Below, piece after piece: positions 42,288-52,550 of a stretch of DNA of 64,000 nt. The notes under the pieces are model-generated. The model ran no database searches, was not told the origin of the DNA, and was given only the letters and a program-made list of their open reading frames with translations. Source of the DNA: a virus. Every line of letters begins with the position of its first letter. Position 1 is the first letter of the stretch. The DNA lies in IMG/VR virus record IMGVR_UViG_3300035126_000842, positions 58,314 through 122,313 of that record; one strand, written 5' to 3'. The position numbers and the translations under genes were made by a program.

Positions 42288-43291
42288 TTTTTGACTTTCT
42301 TGTTTATTATTCTAAGATTTTCTATTTCATATTCACCGGTAACTAAATCGCATTCTCCGTACGCAAAACCATTATTCCACTGGTTTATTCTAGCGTAGTA
42401 TGGATTCAGAGTAGAAAGACAACCTGTAGTGTAAATATTTCGGTTGTGTCGTGTAATGCTATCTGTGTCAATTCTATGACTAGTTTTATGAAAATGACCC
42501 GTAAGCATATCTCCATTAAACTTATTACCTAAACTATTAGCAGGGTTTTTACCTCCTCCTCCACCTCCAATAAATTCATGACCATGTGCAATAAACAAAT
42601 TACCAAACTTCATAAGTTGTCTATCTGCTACATACTGTATATTTAGTTCTCCTAATCTTAACCTGGCATCTAACTTAAATTCAGGATCTTTAAATATTTC
42701 AGGAGCTTTATTGTATAACCATTTTTCCCATCGTTCATCATGATTACCTTCTTTAAATATTATTGTAGTAGAAGGAAAAGATTTACGCAGATTTTCCAAG
42801 AAACTTCTTACTTGTTCAAATTCAGTATAAACATCACGACTTCTCCAGTCTTGATCGTGTCTACTAATCATTGTAAAATCTAACAAATCTCCGTTTATTA
42901 CAATAGCTTCTGCTCCTTTATTAGCAGCATAGTCTAATGCTAATTCAATACTTTCTACACTATGAAAAGGAAAATGTAAATCTGAAATAATAAGTGCTTT
43001 CTTTCTCTGTATTATAAAATGAGAAATAGTGTCTGCCATACTATTAGGAATTCCATATTTATTTACATCATGTACATAAGATTCGTTAGGAACGTAGTAT
43101 TCTCTTCTTTTATTCTGATGATGCTGATTCCTTTTGTAGCGTACAAAACTTCTAGCATTCTCATAATTTGTAAAACTTTCAGGAAATGCTGCAATTAATT
43201 CAGAGGCAAGTTTTCGCGTAAGTATTTTATCATTTGTCTCCTCTATTCGTTTATGAAAAAACTCTAAAACAAATTCAGGTCTTTTAGCCAT
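42284..43291 (-). CDS. Calcineurin-like metallophosphoesterase
   Basis: 335 residues from MAKRPEFVLEFFHKR. All five metal motifs are present: SDLHFP (about 102), GDLLD (about 125), GNHDE (about 183), AHGHE (about 236) and GHFHK (about 265). An N-terminal helical segment of about 95 residues precedes the catalytic domain. I chose the ATG at 43291: a longer frame begins at 43408 but would run through the capsid-gene terminator and into the capsid gene. Substrate is unknown; phage relatives act on nucleic acids or nucleotides. It belongs to a three-gene enzyme group (with zincin and Nmad1-like) inside the structural block. Confidence 0.85.
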   Translation of the reverse strand: MAKRPEFVLEFFHKRIEETNDKILTRKLASELIAAFPESFTNYENARSFVRYKRNQHHQNKRREYYVPNESYVHDVNKYGIPNSMADTISHFIIQRKKALIISDLHFPFHSVESIELALDYAANKGAEAIVINGDLLDFTMISRHDQDWRSRDVYTEFEQVRSFLENLRKSFPSTTIIFKEGNHDERWEKWLYNKAPEIFKDPEFKLDARLRLGELNIQYVADRQLMKFGNLFIAHGHEFIGGGGGGKNPANSLGNKFNGDMLTGHFHKTSHRIDTDSITRHNRNIYTTGCLSTLNPYYARINQWNNGFAYGECDLVTGEYEIENLRIINKKVKK

Positions 43292-43313
43292 AGTCTTTTT
43301 CTTATAATATACA

Positions 43314-43352
43314 CAAAAAAAATAACCCCAGATAATTCCGGGGTTATTTTTC
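43314..43352 (-). terminator. Intrinsic terminator after the major capsid gene
   Basis: On the minus strand AAATAACCCC and GGGGTTATTT pair around a 10-nt loop and are followed by T residues, 19 nt after the capsid stop codon. Strong GC core and U-tract. The phosphoesterase gene starts about 20 nt further on. Confidence 0.92.
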
Positions 43353-43370
43353 CTTGTCGGGTAAGTATTG

Positions 43371-44978
43371 TTAGAAACTTCCGCCTGTAATAGGGTTCCG
43401 CATAACAATCTTCAACACTCTGGTTGGGTCTTTTACCCAAATTGCGGGGTAGGTTTGTGTCATATAAACACGGAAACCGTTGAAATTACCGCTAGATTGG
43501 AAACCTTGAGTACGACCCAAGTAATCCATAGTACCGTTTTGATACCACCAACGTAATTCAGAATCCCATTTTTTCTTCAACAAGAAGATGTTGTCATTAG
43601 TATTATCAGTGATATCAAAGATAATAAATGAGTAAGAAGAAAGAGGATAACCGTCGATAATTGGGTTCTCGATATCGTTGGTATTGTAATTATCAAATGC
43701 AGGGTTGATAACAAACTTAACATTTGCCAAGAATGGAATTACATAACTAGTGTATGCATATCCAAAGTGAAGATCCATACCTTTGTTAGTAATAGCTCCT
43801 ACTTCAGAAGCGTTGATAATCAAACCAGACTGAACAGCTTCACGCTTAATAGCCTCGTTAACCAAACGCATACCTGCAAGACCTGTTTGTACAACAATCT
43901 CACGCTTAGGATCTGGACCTTTAAACTCAACTTTACCTGCGAAGTAATTGTAAAGTTCAGATTTAAACAGATCAAGATTAAAGTTTACTTTGTTGTAAAC
44001 ACGCTTGTAAGAGTTATCTAATTGTTTCCAAAGACCTACAGACAAACGAATATCATCAGGACCGTCTTGCTTCAAACGACCGCCTTTACCCCACATCAGG
44101 TAAGATTCAATATCTTGACCGATTTTAGCAAGGTGAGCAGCTTCTGTTTTAGTAACGAAGGAACGAGTGATAGCACCAGATTTCATAGCACCTTTAATTC
44201 CATCTTTACCCATTTTATTAAGCATGTTGGGTACAGAAAGATCAAGACTAGGGTCGAAAGATCTCCAAAGTTCTTGAACTGGAATAGAACCGTCTGCCAT
44301 CATAGCACCTTTCTGCATCATCGCAGCGCGAGAAGAGAAAGAATAATGAGTATGAGCTTCAGCACCTCCTACGAAGTTATAGAACTCACGATACCCATTA
44401 CTAACTTCCATGTCTGAAAAACGCTCACCGTATTCACCACGAGCAGAACCAATACGGAAGAATTTAGTACCTGGAGCAAGATATTTAGGATCTAAACTCT
44501 GGTTAGAGTTATTATTTACCAACTGTACAGTGTAAATAAAACTATCACCCTGAGGAAGAACATCGTGTTCAGGAGAAACATAAAGTTCCAAACCATTCAT
44601 TTTGTCATAAGTGATAATATCACCGTGACCAAAAGAACGCTTGTTTAACTTAATTTTGAAGTAAGTACCATCAATACCAAGATCAGGTGCTGTTTCGATA
44701 TTCTCTACAATGTAAGGAAGATCTTCTACAATAGGAATTTGGAATTTGTACTCACCACGAGCATTGTCTACTTCAATGGTATTCTTACCACCAAAATTAG
44801 ACATCATGTAGAGTGGCATTTCAACCTTCTGCGCCATTGCCCAGAGATCGATAGGACCCATATTCATCGGCTCCTGGTCTTTCATCTGTTGGAGCAAATG
44901 GTACGAGTCGATGTGGCTAGATACTTTGTAAGCAGTGTCCCTTACAAAAATACCATTGTTTAAAACTGGAGTCGACAT
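43371..44978 (-). CDS. Major capsid protein (HK97-fold, crAss-like)
   Basis: 535 residues beginning MSTPVLNNGIFVRDTAYKVS and ending MRNPITGGSF. Size and place (portal, scaffold-like, this gene) match the crAss-like major capsid. The sequence has the mixed alpha/beta content of HK97-fold capsids, with TKTEAAHLAKIGQDIESYLM probably in the spine-helix region. Codon use is clearly richer in GC-ending codons than surrounding genes, in line with very high expression, and it carries its own terminator. No N-terminal delta domain for prohead-protease cleavage is obvious. Confidence 0.88.
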   Translation of the reverse strand: MSTPVLNNGIFVRDTAYKVSSHIDSYHLLQQMKDQEPMNMGPIDLWAMAQKVEMPLYMMSNFGGKNTIEVDNARGEYKFQIPIVEDLPYIVENIETAPDLGIDGTYFKIKLNKRSFGHGDIITYDKMNGLELYVSPEHDVLPQGDSFIYTVQLVNNNSNQSLDPKYLAPGTKFFRIGSARGEYGERFSDMEVSNGYREFYNFVGGAEAHTHYSFSSRAAMMQKGAMMADGSIPVQELWRSFDPSLDLSVPNMLNKMGKDGIKGAMKSGAITRSFVTKTEAAHLAKIGQDIESYLMWGKGGRLKQDGPDDIRLSVGLWKQLDNSYKRVYNKVNFNLDLFKSELYNYFAGKVEFKGPDPKREIVVQTGLAGMRLVNEAIKREAVQSGLIINASEVGAITNKGMDLHFGYAYTSYVIPFLANVKFVINPAFDNYNTNDIENPIIDGYPLSSYSFIIFDITDNTNDNIFLLKKKWDSELRWWYQNGTMDYLGRTQGFQSSGNFNGFRVYMTQTYPAIWVKDPTRVLKIVMRNPITGGSF

Positions 44979-45022
44979 AATACTTATAATTAATAATGTG
45001 TTCTATATAATATAATAAGTTT

Positions 45023-46234
45023 TTAACCAAAAATACTACGAGGCTTAAAATTTTTTTTCGGTTTCCTCGATTTATCTTCGGATTCATCATCTATAATAGC
45101 AGTAGGAATCTTTTCTTTTTCTGCAATTTTGAGTTTCCTAACTGTCTCAGTTACAGCTTCTTTACCACCAATATTTTTGATTTTTTCTTTGTAACCACTA
45201 GGGTCTTGAAGCAACCATAATGCTTCTGAAATTAAATCTAATCTAGGCTCAACAAACTGATATTTTTCTAACAAATGACCTAGCAAATTAACTTTTCTAC
45301 CGGTCAAAGAGTCATAATCTAAGTTTACCAAACCAGAATAAAGATTGCTTTGAGTCTTTCTATCAATCTTAATTCCATTCAATTCACCTGCTTTTAAAGC
45401 GCCTACTACATCGTTTTGGAATTTATTTACAGCTTGAATTCTTTTTTGACGCTGTGATTCTTGTTCTGCAAGTTTTCTAGTAATCTCTTTTTGTTTTACT
45501 TCTTGCAACTTAGGTTTAAAATTATCAGCTTTCTTACTAAGAGTATTAAGATCTTTCCATTCTTGAATTTGTTCTTCAATTTCTTCTTCACTACCAAACC
45601 TAGTAAGATGTAAATAATTTCTAGCAATAGATTCTGCGTCATTTTCATCTTCTACATTCGATTCAAACATTTCTGCATTTTCAGCAAACATTCTAAACAA
45701 ACCTTTCAAATCAGTACCACCTTTTTGAAAATAACTATATGCGATAGCAAATTCTTCAGGCATTTCCTCAAAGAAATTTTGTTGAAGTTCTGCTCTAACA
45801 TTATCTTCTACTTGTTCAATATTAGCTTTGATTAGTTCTTCAATATCTTTATCAGAATAATCATCTATTTTTTCTTCAGTACCATCATCTTTAACAAAAG
45901 GTTTAATAACACCTTTTTTAATTAATGATGCTACAGCTTTTCCTGTATAAGGGTTTTTTGATTTACCAGCATCTTTGTTAAACGCATTACCTTTATCCTC
46001 ATCTTCATCATCATCATCGTCATCATCAGCATCGTCTTCTTCTTCTAATTCTGTAGGATCAGGAATATTATCCTCTACTTTTTCAAAAACAGATGATTTT
46101 TTAACATCATCTGGTTTATCTGTTTTTTCTTGAGACAAATCTGAAGGTGTATTATCATCTGTCTCCATACTTGCGGAACCTGCACCAAAATCATCCAGGT
46201 TGTCCAATTCAAACTCATCTACGTTAGTCTGCAT
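45023..46234 (-). CDS. Scaffold-like acidic protein
   Basis: 403 residues between portal and capsid genes, the usual scaffold position. Residues 1-90 are extremely acidic, including a DDADDDDDDDEDEDKG run, followed by NPYTGKAVASLIKKG. The rest is Lys/Glu/Gln-rich helix with a basic C-terminal KSRKPKKNFKPRS, a typical capsid-binding scaffold ending. No enzyme motif. Assembly scaffold is inferred from position and composition. Confidence 0.75.
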   Translation of the reverse strand: MQTNVDEFELDNLDDFGAGSASMETDDNTPSDLSQEKTDKPDDVKKSSVFEKVEDNIPDPTELEEEDDADDDDDDDEDEDKGNAFNKDAGKSKNPYTGKAVASLIKKGVIKPFVKDDGTEEKIDDYSDKDIEELIKANIEQVEDNVRAELQQNFFEEMPEEFAIAYSYFQKGGTDLKGLFRMFAENAEMFESNVEDENDAESIARNYLHLTRFGSEEEIEEQIQEWKDLNTLSKKADNFKPKLQEVKQKEITRKLAEQESQRQKRIQAVNKFQNDVVGALKAGELNGIKIDRKTQSNLYSGLVNLDYDSLTGRKVNLLGHLLEKYQFVEPRLDLISEALWLLQDPSGYKEKIKNIGGKEAVTETVRKLKIAEKEKIPTAIIDDESEDKSRKPKKNFKPRSIFG

Positions 46235-46283
46235 AAAATATAATTTTCAATAAAGTTACTAAGTTTATTTTATCAAATCCAAA

Positions 46284-49055
46284 TTATTTAGATTTATTCT
46301 CTTTTTCTTTATTTTTTCTGTTTGCTTCAAGCTCACTTTTAGTTTTATTTTCTCTTGCTATTTCAAGTGCAACTCTAGCTTTCTCTCTTTCAACATTTAA
46401 TTTTTCTCGCGACAGATTTAATTTTTCTCGTTCAGTTAAAGATCTGTTATTTTCTTTTTCCCTATTAAAATTCATCTGATCTTGATATTGTTGAGTAGAA
46501 GTAAGACGATCCATATAATCTTGATAATCGCTCATTTTATTTTCATTGATATCTTGCATAGAACCATACCCGGCTGCTCTAATTTGAGCAACCATGATAT
46601 TGTTTTCATTATCCATCTGAGCCATTTCAAGCTTAAATTGTCTTTCTTTTTCAGCTTCTGCTTCTTGTGCTTGTAACAACTGTTGTTGTTTTTGCATTTC
46701 AGCTTCTTGTGCAGCTTGAGCATTTTGTTGAGCTTGTTTCTCAATCTTAGCAAGAATATTATCTGTTTCTGCTATACTGGTAGATTTAATAATATTAGCA
46801 AGGTCATATATACTAGCGTTTGCTGTATTATTACTCATTGCTAAACTCTTAAGTTGTTCTAATAAAGCACGGTGATTTGCTTTAGTAGTGACAAAAACAT
46901 TAAGATCGCGCAGCAATAAATCAGTACCATTTATTTCAAAGTTTACTTTTTCATCTAAACTTGTAACATACGTTAATCTAGTAGAAGGATTAGTAGAATG
47001 ATAAAACTGTGCAAGGTCTGTTCTCATCTGATGGACACGTGGCATTAAGTAATCACTATGTTCTACAAACATCATTTCGGTTTGAGCATAAGAACCAGTA
47101 ACCGCTTGTTCTACTTCTGTAGCAGACTGTGTTTGTCCTATCTGCTGTCCCATTCTTTGCGGATTAACTCCTATGACATCAAACGCTTGGGTTTTAAAAT
47201 ACTGAGCTAATTGAATACGAGACATTAAACGCTGAGTTTGTTCTAGGTTAAGAACTTGATAATGATTAAATCCAACATTATTTTCTGTATTCATCAATGT
47301 AGTATCTAAAGGTAAAATACTAAAATCACGCATTGCGACATACGCTTTAGCATAGTTACCTTTACCCCAGTCTTCACCCAAACTATGTTGAGGTAAAGCA
47401 TTTTGGTCTAAAAGAACTACAGTACCTAATTCATCAATAAGAATATCTTGAATCTGATTATTGACAATATTATAACCTACTTGAAAAGGTTTCATAATAT
47501 CAACCATAGAAACAGATCTAGTATTTCTATCATTAAACACAGATCCTTCTACAGGAAGTTTACACCCATACAAGTTGTTATTACCTTTAAACTGGAATTT
47601 TAATCTACCCGGTTTATCTTTTCCTACTCCTAAATAAATAGGATTAAAACCACCTGGGTTATTCATACCCCATAATGAAGGTCTATTAGGTCCTATTTTA
47701 ACAGCTCCATAAACTTCATTAATCCATAACCATTCTATGTGTTCACCAAAAATTAAAGTCTCAGAAGTTTTTTCTTTTTTTAAGGTAGCGTCATAAAGAG
47801 GTTTATCTGTTACTTTATACGATTCCGTTACAACTTTTTCTATTACTTCACCTTCTTCTGTAATCTTAGTAAGATGACCAACTTTTCTTTGAGTCTTCCA
47901 GTAAACTGTAGTAACCCTTACAAAATAAGCATTGCCTGTATTAATAAGATCTTCAGATTCAGCATATACTGCCCATATTGGGTCACCACCATAAATAAAA
48001 TCATCGTGCACCGACAAGAACTGACGGTACCCTAAAGATGGCATTGAGGTATTCCATTCGTGTGTTCTGGTAGGGTCGTAAAAAGAACCATCGTTTTGAA
48101 CACCCTGCATAGCATAAGTAGCTCCTTTTACAGGATAATTAAGTTCTATACTTCTTAATTCTTCTTCAGTCATTAAATAACCATATTTATCAATAACATC
48201 GGAAGCAGTCATCACATCAATCTTTCCTACATAATTACCTTCAGACGTATATCTAACAGAAGGTGACTTATGGTAAAAAGTAGTAATAGGATTCCATATA
48301 TCTATTTTATAATCGTTCTCTTGCATTTCAAAATGCCAGAATTCACGATCTGTAACGAGTTTGTCTCTAAAAGCTCTCTCTTCTAACTCGTCCATTTTAA
48401 ATCGTTCAACATCTACATTATGCTGATGTTGTGCCCATAATTCACACATAGAGCGATAACTTTTAGTCATCGCACTTTCTATTTCAGGCATTGATTGAAT
48501 TTTTTCTGGACTAAGAGCTTCTTGAACTTCAGGGTCATTAGGATCTACCCCCTGTTCTACCATAGCAGCAGCTATTTTTTGTTGAGCTTTAACAAAAAGA
48601 GCTTCCTCTACCATTTCTTTTTTAACTTCTAACTGCTCGTTGTAGGAAGTATCATCTACTGCTCTATATGAAACTGTATTGTTTCTTTTGGCAAATTCAG
48701 CACATAATACATTAACTACATTAGGAATAATAGGATAGAATTTTAATTCATTAGCACCGTCGTATTGAAAGTTTAGGGTATCTACCAATTCTGCAGTATC
48801 CGATGTTTCATCTACGATATAGTCGTTTCTATCAATAATACCTCTAGCTAACTTATAGTTTTTGAGTAATCTTTTAGCATTTCTAGATATTTGTTTAATA
48901 CCCTGCCATTCAAAATAATCTACACAAGATGCTAACCAAACATCATCTTTCTCCTTCTCTGGAAGAAATTGTAAAGGTTGTACTATAAGACCAAGTCTGT
49001 TATTTCTTTCAACTTTGGCTCCCTGTTTTATTTGCAGTGCGTTAACTACTCTCAT
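46284..49055 (-). CDS. Portal protein
   Basis: 923 residues directly downstream of TerL, overlapping it by 4 nt. The crAss-like portal is long; the N-terminal two thirds (for example RRLLKN-like basic helix near 45, then QHQHNVDVERFKMDELE) form the portal core. From about residue 760 the chain becomes a long Gln/Glu/Lys coiled coil (QKQQQLLQAQEAEAEKERQF) ending NRKNKEKENKSK. That coiled barrel would point into the capsid. Function: dodecameric DNA channel, nucleation of assembly and packaging-motor docking. Confidence 0.85.
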   Translation of the reverse strand: MRVVNALQIKQGAKVERNNRLGLIVQPLQFLPEKEKDDVWLASCVDYFEWQGIKQISRNAKRLLKNYKLARGIIDRNDYIVDETSDTAELVDTLNFQYDGANELKFYPIIPNVVNVLCAEFAKRNNTVSYRAVDDTSYNEQLEVKKEMVEEALFVKAQQKIAAAMVEQGVDPNDPEVQEALSPEKIQSMPEIESAMTKSYRSMCELWAQHQHNVDVERFKMDELEERAFRDKLVTDREFWHFEMQENDYKIDIWNPITTFYHKSPSVRYTSEGNYVGKIDVMTASDVIDKYGYLMTEEELRSIELNYPVKGATYAMQGVQNDGSFYDPTRTHEWNTSMPSLGYRQFLSVHDDFIYGGDPIWAVYAESEDLINTGNAYFVRVTTVYWKTQRKVGHLTKITEEGEVIEKVVTESYKVTDKPLYDATLKKEKTSETLIFGEHIEWLWINEVYGAVKIGPNRPSLWGMNNPGGFNPIYLGVGKDKPGRLKFQFKGNNNLYGCKLPVEGSVFNDRNTRSVSMVDIMKPFQVGYNIVNNQIQDILIDELGTVVLLDQNALPQHSLGEDWGKGNYAKAYVAMRDFSILPLDTTLMNTENNVGFNHYQVLNLEQTQRLMSRIQLAQYFKTQAFDVIGVNPQRMGQQIGQTQSATEVEQAVTGSYAQTEMMFVEHSDYLMPRVHQMRTDLAQFYHSTNPSTRLTYVTSLDEKVNFEINGTDLLLRDLNVFVTTKANHRALLEQLKSLAMSNNTANASIYDLANIIKSTSIAETDNILAKIEKQAQQNAQAAQEAEMQKQQQLLQAQEAEAEKERQFKLEMAQMDNENNIMVAQIRAAGYGSMQDINENKMSDYQDYMDRLTSTQQYQDQMNFNREKENNRSLTEREKLNLSREKLNVEREKARVALEIARENKTKSELEANRKNKEKENKSK

Positions 49056-51241
49056 CTTATATTTTTAAAAGGAGATTTCCTAATAGATTGTTTCATCCCT
49101 CCAAAATGCTTAAAAGGACTCTTTTTCAATTTATACAAATCTTTATTCTTATCCAAATCTTTATTAATAACTCTTTTAGCAAAACCCTTATTTGCAGTCT
49201 GAACTTTTATAAAAGCTACAAGAGCGCAAAAACTTACAAGTCTATCCACGTTTAAACCATCCACATACGCTTTCATTTCCTTAATAAGCATAGGGTCAGG
49301 TATTCTTTCTACTCCGTAAACACGTTTTACTACTTTACCTGTAGTAGCATGCTCTTCGTTTATGACTTCTTTTACATATTCAATAGCGTGACTTAAAAGG
49401 TGAGTTTTAAAAATAACACCTACGTTTTTCCATCCATATTCAGATCTTACTGTAGAATTAGCGGTTAACTCTTTCAAAAACAGCATCTTATCTTTAGGTA
49501 CCAAAAAGTGCTGTTTCTTTTTAAGAATCATGTATGTAATAAAAATAGGTACGTTGTTTTCTATAATAGTCCACGCATTGTACCAGGTAATAATATTTAA
49601 CAACTGCTGATGTGTCTCGTTAATATCATCGTATCGACCGCACCAAGTAGCAACAATTTTATCACCTTCTATTTCAGTTCTAGATGTACCATCTTCCTCA
49701 TACACAGTAACTTCTGTGGGTGCTTTGTAGACTATAATAGAACAAAGAGAATCTGAGGTAGTAGTAGCACCTTCAGAAACAGGGTCAATAGAAGCGTAAT
49801 ACTGACCAAAGGAAGGATCTTTACAAGGTCTTTCCCATACAGAAATGCAAGCTCGTTTATCTTTTTGTTCTTTCTTTACAGGAAAGTCCATAATAGGATA
49901 ACGCATACTTCTTTTAGCTTCAAGCTCACCTTTTTCGTTATGATCAAGATCTAAATATTCTACACTATACTCTTTGTTAGCAATACGCATTTCCTGCGCT
50001 TGCAATATATGTAAAGGAAATTTAGATTCTTTTCTACTAGCTAGCGCTTCTTCTATGTTTCTAGGACGCTGAGAAATTTCAAGTTGATATTCTGCAGGGT
50101 CTAGATTTTCTTTAAGTTTTTCGTAATCTTTATCTAAAGCTTCTAATGCTTCTTGTACTAATGAATTACCATAAGCATCTATAAAAGGAGGCATAGACCA
50201 TTGCTCAGGAATAAACAAACCTGTAACAGCAACTGTACCTTTTGAGTCCATCAACTTATGCTCTACACCCAAAAACTTATTTTCAATAGGACGTAGTAAA
50301 TATTTTTTCAGAGGTTCACATTTGTCAAGTTCCCCTACAGAACCTCCTAGATAAAAAATACCGGTTTTAATTTGTCCTTGTCTTTGAGCAGGTTCTAAGT
50401 ACTTGAAGGTTTTATCTGCAGTAGGAGCAATACCACCCTCTTCATACCAGAATTTACGACATCTGCCACCCACACCTTTTGTTGGAGATTTTTCAAAACT
50501 TCGTCCCAGAATCATAGACTTGTTACCAAAGGTTTGTTTTTTACCTCCTATAGTTTCTTCTTCTTTTTGTTCCCAGTGCAAAACTCCACCTGGATTAGTA
50601 GGACGATACCAAGCAGTATGTTGATTTAAGAAATCTCTATACTCGTTTAAGTATTTCCAAGTACCCTCGTCACTAATGTAACCTTTATCAGAAGCACCTA
50701 TTTTAAGAATAGAACCTTCTTCAAACCAAAACTCAGTAATCATCTCCGCACACATTTGGTAGGAGTAAGCAATCTGACGCTTCTTCATACAGACTGAATT
50801 TAGACCTTTTAATTCAGCTCTAAAATCATAAAGTCTCATATGGTACTGAGTATCCCAAATTTTAGGGAAAGCGTACTTATTATCTATTTTATCAAAGATT
50901 GGTAAAAAATTAAGCCACATGTAGTAGGCTCTTGTTAAATACCAAGTATCTTTTCCCAGTTTAATAATAAGACCCTTTCTGCATTTAGCTTTTTCAAAGT
51001 CCCAGTATTTAATATAATCAGCACTCTTGTAAGGAGCATCTGTGTAAAATTGATTCTTTTCAAAGAAAGAACCTTGTTCATTAAAAAGACGAGCAGTAGT
51101 TTCATTAAAATTATATTCACCAGGTTGCTTAAACAAGGAATCGCAAAATTCTATAAAATCTACTTTGTTTTCAAAAGTAGTTTTTGTCCAAGTACCATTG
51201 TCCCAAGTAGGAATATCTGTAAAATAAAAGTTTTGTATCAT
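49052..51241 (-). CDS. terL: Large terminase subunit TerL
   Basis: 729 residues. The ATPase part has the crAss-like P-loop variant CMKKRQIAYSYQM (about 150-162), lacking the classical GKT, and Walker B with catalytic Glu at FWYEEGG (about 265). The nuclease part begins with YASIDPVSEG (about 484), with Asp in an RNase H-fold metal site, followed by the SLCSIIVY strand. It cuts and translocates DNA into the prohead through the portal encoded next. The ATG overlaps the stop of the 170-aa gene (ATGA). Confidence 0.88.
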   Translation of the reverse strand: MIQNFYFTDIPTWDNGTWTKTTFENKVDFIEFCDSLFKQPGEYNFNETTARLFNEQGSFFEKNQFYTDAPYKSADYIKYWDFEKAKCRKGLIIKLGKDTWYLTRAYYMWLNFLPIFDKIDNKYAFPKIWDTQYHMRLYDFRAELKGLNSVCMKKRQIAYSYQMCAEMITEFWFEEGSILKIGASDKGYISDEGTWKYLNEYRDFLNQHTAWYRPTNPGGVLHWEQKEEETIGGKKQTFGNKSMILGRSFEKSPTKGVGGRCRKFWYEEGGIAPTADKTFKYLEPAQRQGQIKTGIFYLGGSVGELDKCEPLKKYLLRPIENKFLGVEHKLMDSKGTVAVTGLFIPEQWSMPPFIDAYGNSLVQEALEALDKDYEKLKENLDPAEYQLEISQRPRNIEEALASRKESKFPLHILQAQEMRIANKEYSVEYLDLDHNEKGELEAKRSMRYPIMDFPVKKEQKDKRACISVWERPCKDPSFGQYYASIDPVSEGATTTSDSLCSIIVYKAPTEVTVYEEDGTSRTEIEGDKIVATWCGRYDDINETHQQLLNIITWYNAWTIIENNVPIFITYMILKKKQHFLVPKDKMLFLKELTANSTVRSEYGWKNVGVIFKTHLLSHAIEYVKEVINEEHATTGKVVKRVYGVERIPDPMLIKEMKAYVDGLNVDRLVSFCALVAFIKVQTANKGFAKRVINKDLDKNKDLYKLKKSPFKHFGGMKQSIRKSPFKNIR

Positions 51242-51750
51242 TGATCGTAACCTCTTGCTCTATCACCTCGTACACGAGATTTTTGTTCATCCATAAGATC
51301 TCTATAAACTCCTTTATATGACTCTCTTATTTTATGAAATTTTTCAGCTGCAGAAAGCAATGCTGTAATATTACCATCTCTTCCGTGAGAAATTGCTGTA
51401 TTAGACATATAATCAGATAGTCTATCTAACATAGATTTAATACCTATGTACGCGCGTAGAGTAGGAGTTTGTTCTAGCTGTCTGTATTTTTCTAGAGCAT
51501 TTTGTATAGTTAACTCCTCTGTAGAAAAACAAGAACTATCTATTTCCGATAAAATTATTTCTTCTTTGTCATCTTCAGGCACATTAAAAAAAGGATTTTC
51601 GTCAGCACTTATAGAACCCATATAAAAGATATACTTATATACTTCTATATAACAATCAGGGTATTCTTCCATTATTTCTTTAAGAAAATCTAAAGCATAA
51701 CAATGCTCTGTAGGAATAAGTACTTTATTTTTTACGTCAAATAGTTTCAT
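51238..51750 (-). CDS. Conserved crAss-like protein upstream of TerL; small-terminase candidate
   Basis: 170 residues. Acidic in the middle (PEDDKEEIILSEIDSS), then helices with TPTLRAYIGIKSMLDRLSDY and a basic terminal DEQKSRVRGDRARGYDQ. Immediately upstream of and overlapping terL, the classic place of TerS. A DNA-binding HTH is not obvious, so TerS is a guess from location only; a terminase-associated factor is equally possible. Confidence 0.65.
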   Translation of the reverse strand: MKLFDVKNKVLIPTEHCYALDFLKEIMEEYPDCYIEVYKYIFYMGSISADENPFFNVPEDDKEEIILSEIDSSCFSTEELTIQNALEKYRQLEQTPTLRAYIGIKSMLDRLSDYMSNTAISHGRDGNITALLSAAEKFHKIRESYKGVYRDLMDEQKSRVRGDRARGYDQ

Positions 51751-52550
51751 CCGCGATGTTTTATTATTGAAATAACTTCACTCTTAAGATAAGGTAATTT
51801 TATCTTTTCTACTCCTTTTACTATAAAACTACCATCTTTATCTCTTTTATAAATAGGATAACCGTTAGCGTCAGTAGATTCTAACTCAAACTTTATATGA
51901 TGAATAGTTAAGTTTCCTGCTTTTAACTTAGGATTGTGTTTAAGAATCATATACATATAGAAACTTAACTGCAATGCATAATGATAAAAATTACAATCTT
52001 GTAAATTATCTACAGGAGGTAACATCATCTTGTGTTTACCCTCCCAATTTTTAAATGATTCTCTTTCAATTTCTTTGTTGCTTTTGTAATCCTCTATGTC
52101 TACCACACCTTTATTAGAAACAATAACCTTATCAGATTGACCGCAAATTTTTGCTGACTTAAGATATACAATTAATTCAGGGTAACAACCTGGTTGCAAC
52201 TTAAGGTTTTCTGCTACTCTAGAACCTTCTATTTCTAATGCTTTGTGCACAGGAAGTGTAGAATCTTCGTGCTTTATACTACCTGCAGACCATAGTTCTT
52301 TTTCTTGTTTTTTATGGTACCAATCACCACACTCAACAGAACGTTGTGTTTCTGCTTCCCATATTGCTTTTACTTCTAAAGGATCTTTACCATACCACTT
52401 ACTCTTAGGATTCTTTACAGATTTAAAGTGTTGATTGGGGTCAAACTTATTCTTGTAAGAAGACACTATTCGCGTAACACTTTCCCATTCAATGTTATCG
52501 CCATCTATAGAAGTGTATTTATGATCTTTTTCGTCAAACTTAAGAACCAT
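51747..52550 (-). CDS. PD-(D/E)XK exonuclease
   Basis: 267 residues. GQSDKVIV (about 137-144) supplies the Asp, and VVDIEDYKSNKE (about 147-158) the (D/E)xK core as EDYK. QLSFYMYM (about 189-196) matches the QxxxY motif of RecB/Cas4-like nucleases. The N-terminal EWESVTRIVSSYKNKF is a typical opening of phage nucleases of this group. It overlaps both neighbours. A role in phage recombination, DNA end processing or packaging-end trimming is inferred; the family is a known crAss-like conserved gene. Confidence 0.85.
   Translation of the reverse strand: MVLKFDEKDHKYTSIDGDNIEWESVTRIVSSYKNKFDPNQHFKSVKNPKSKWYGKDPLEVKAIWEAETQRSVECGDWYHKKQEKELWSAGSIKHEDSTLPVHKALEIEGSRVAENLKLQPGCYPELIVYLKSAKICGQSDKVIVSNKGVVDIEDYKSNKEIERESFKNWEGKHKMMLPPVDNLQDCNFYHYALQLSFYMYMILKHNPKLKAGNLTIHHIKFELESTDANGYPIYKRDKDGSFIVKGVEKIKLPYLKSEVISIIKHRG

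Noticed and set aside
43292-43408. 39-residue upstream extension of the phosphoesterase
   Set aside because: Would be translated through the capsid-gene terminator and into the capsid gene; the ATG at 43291 fits the family.
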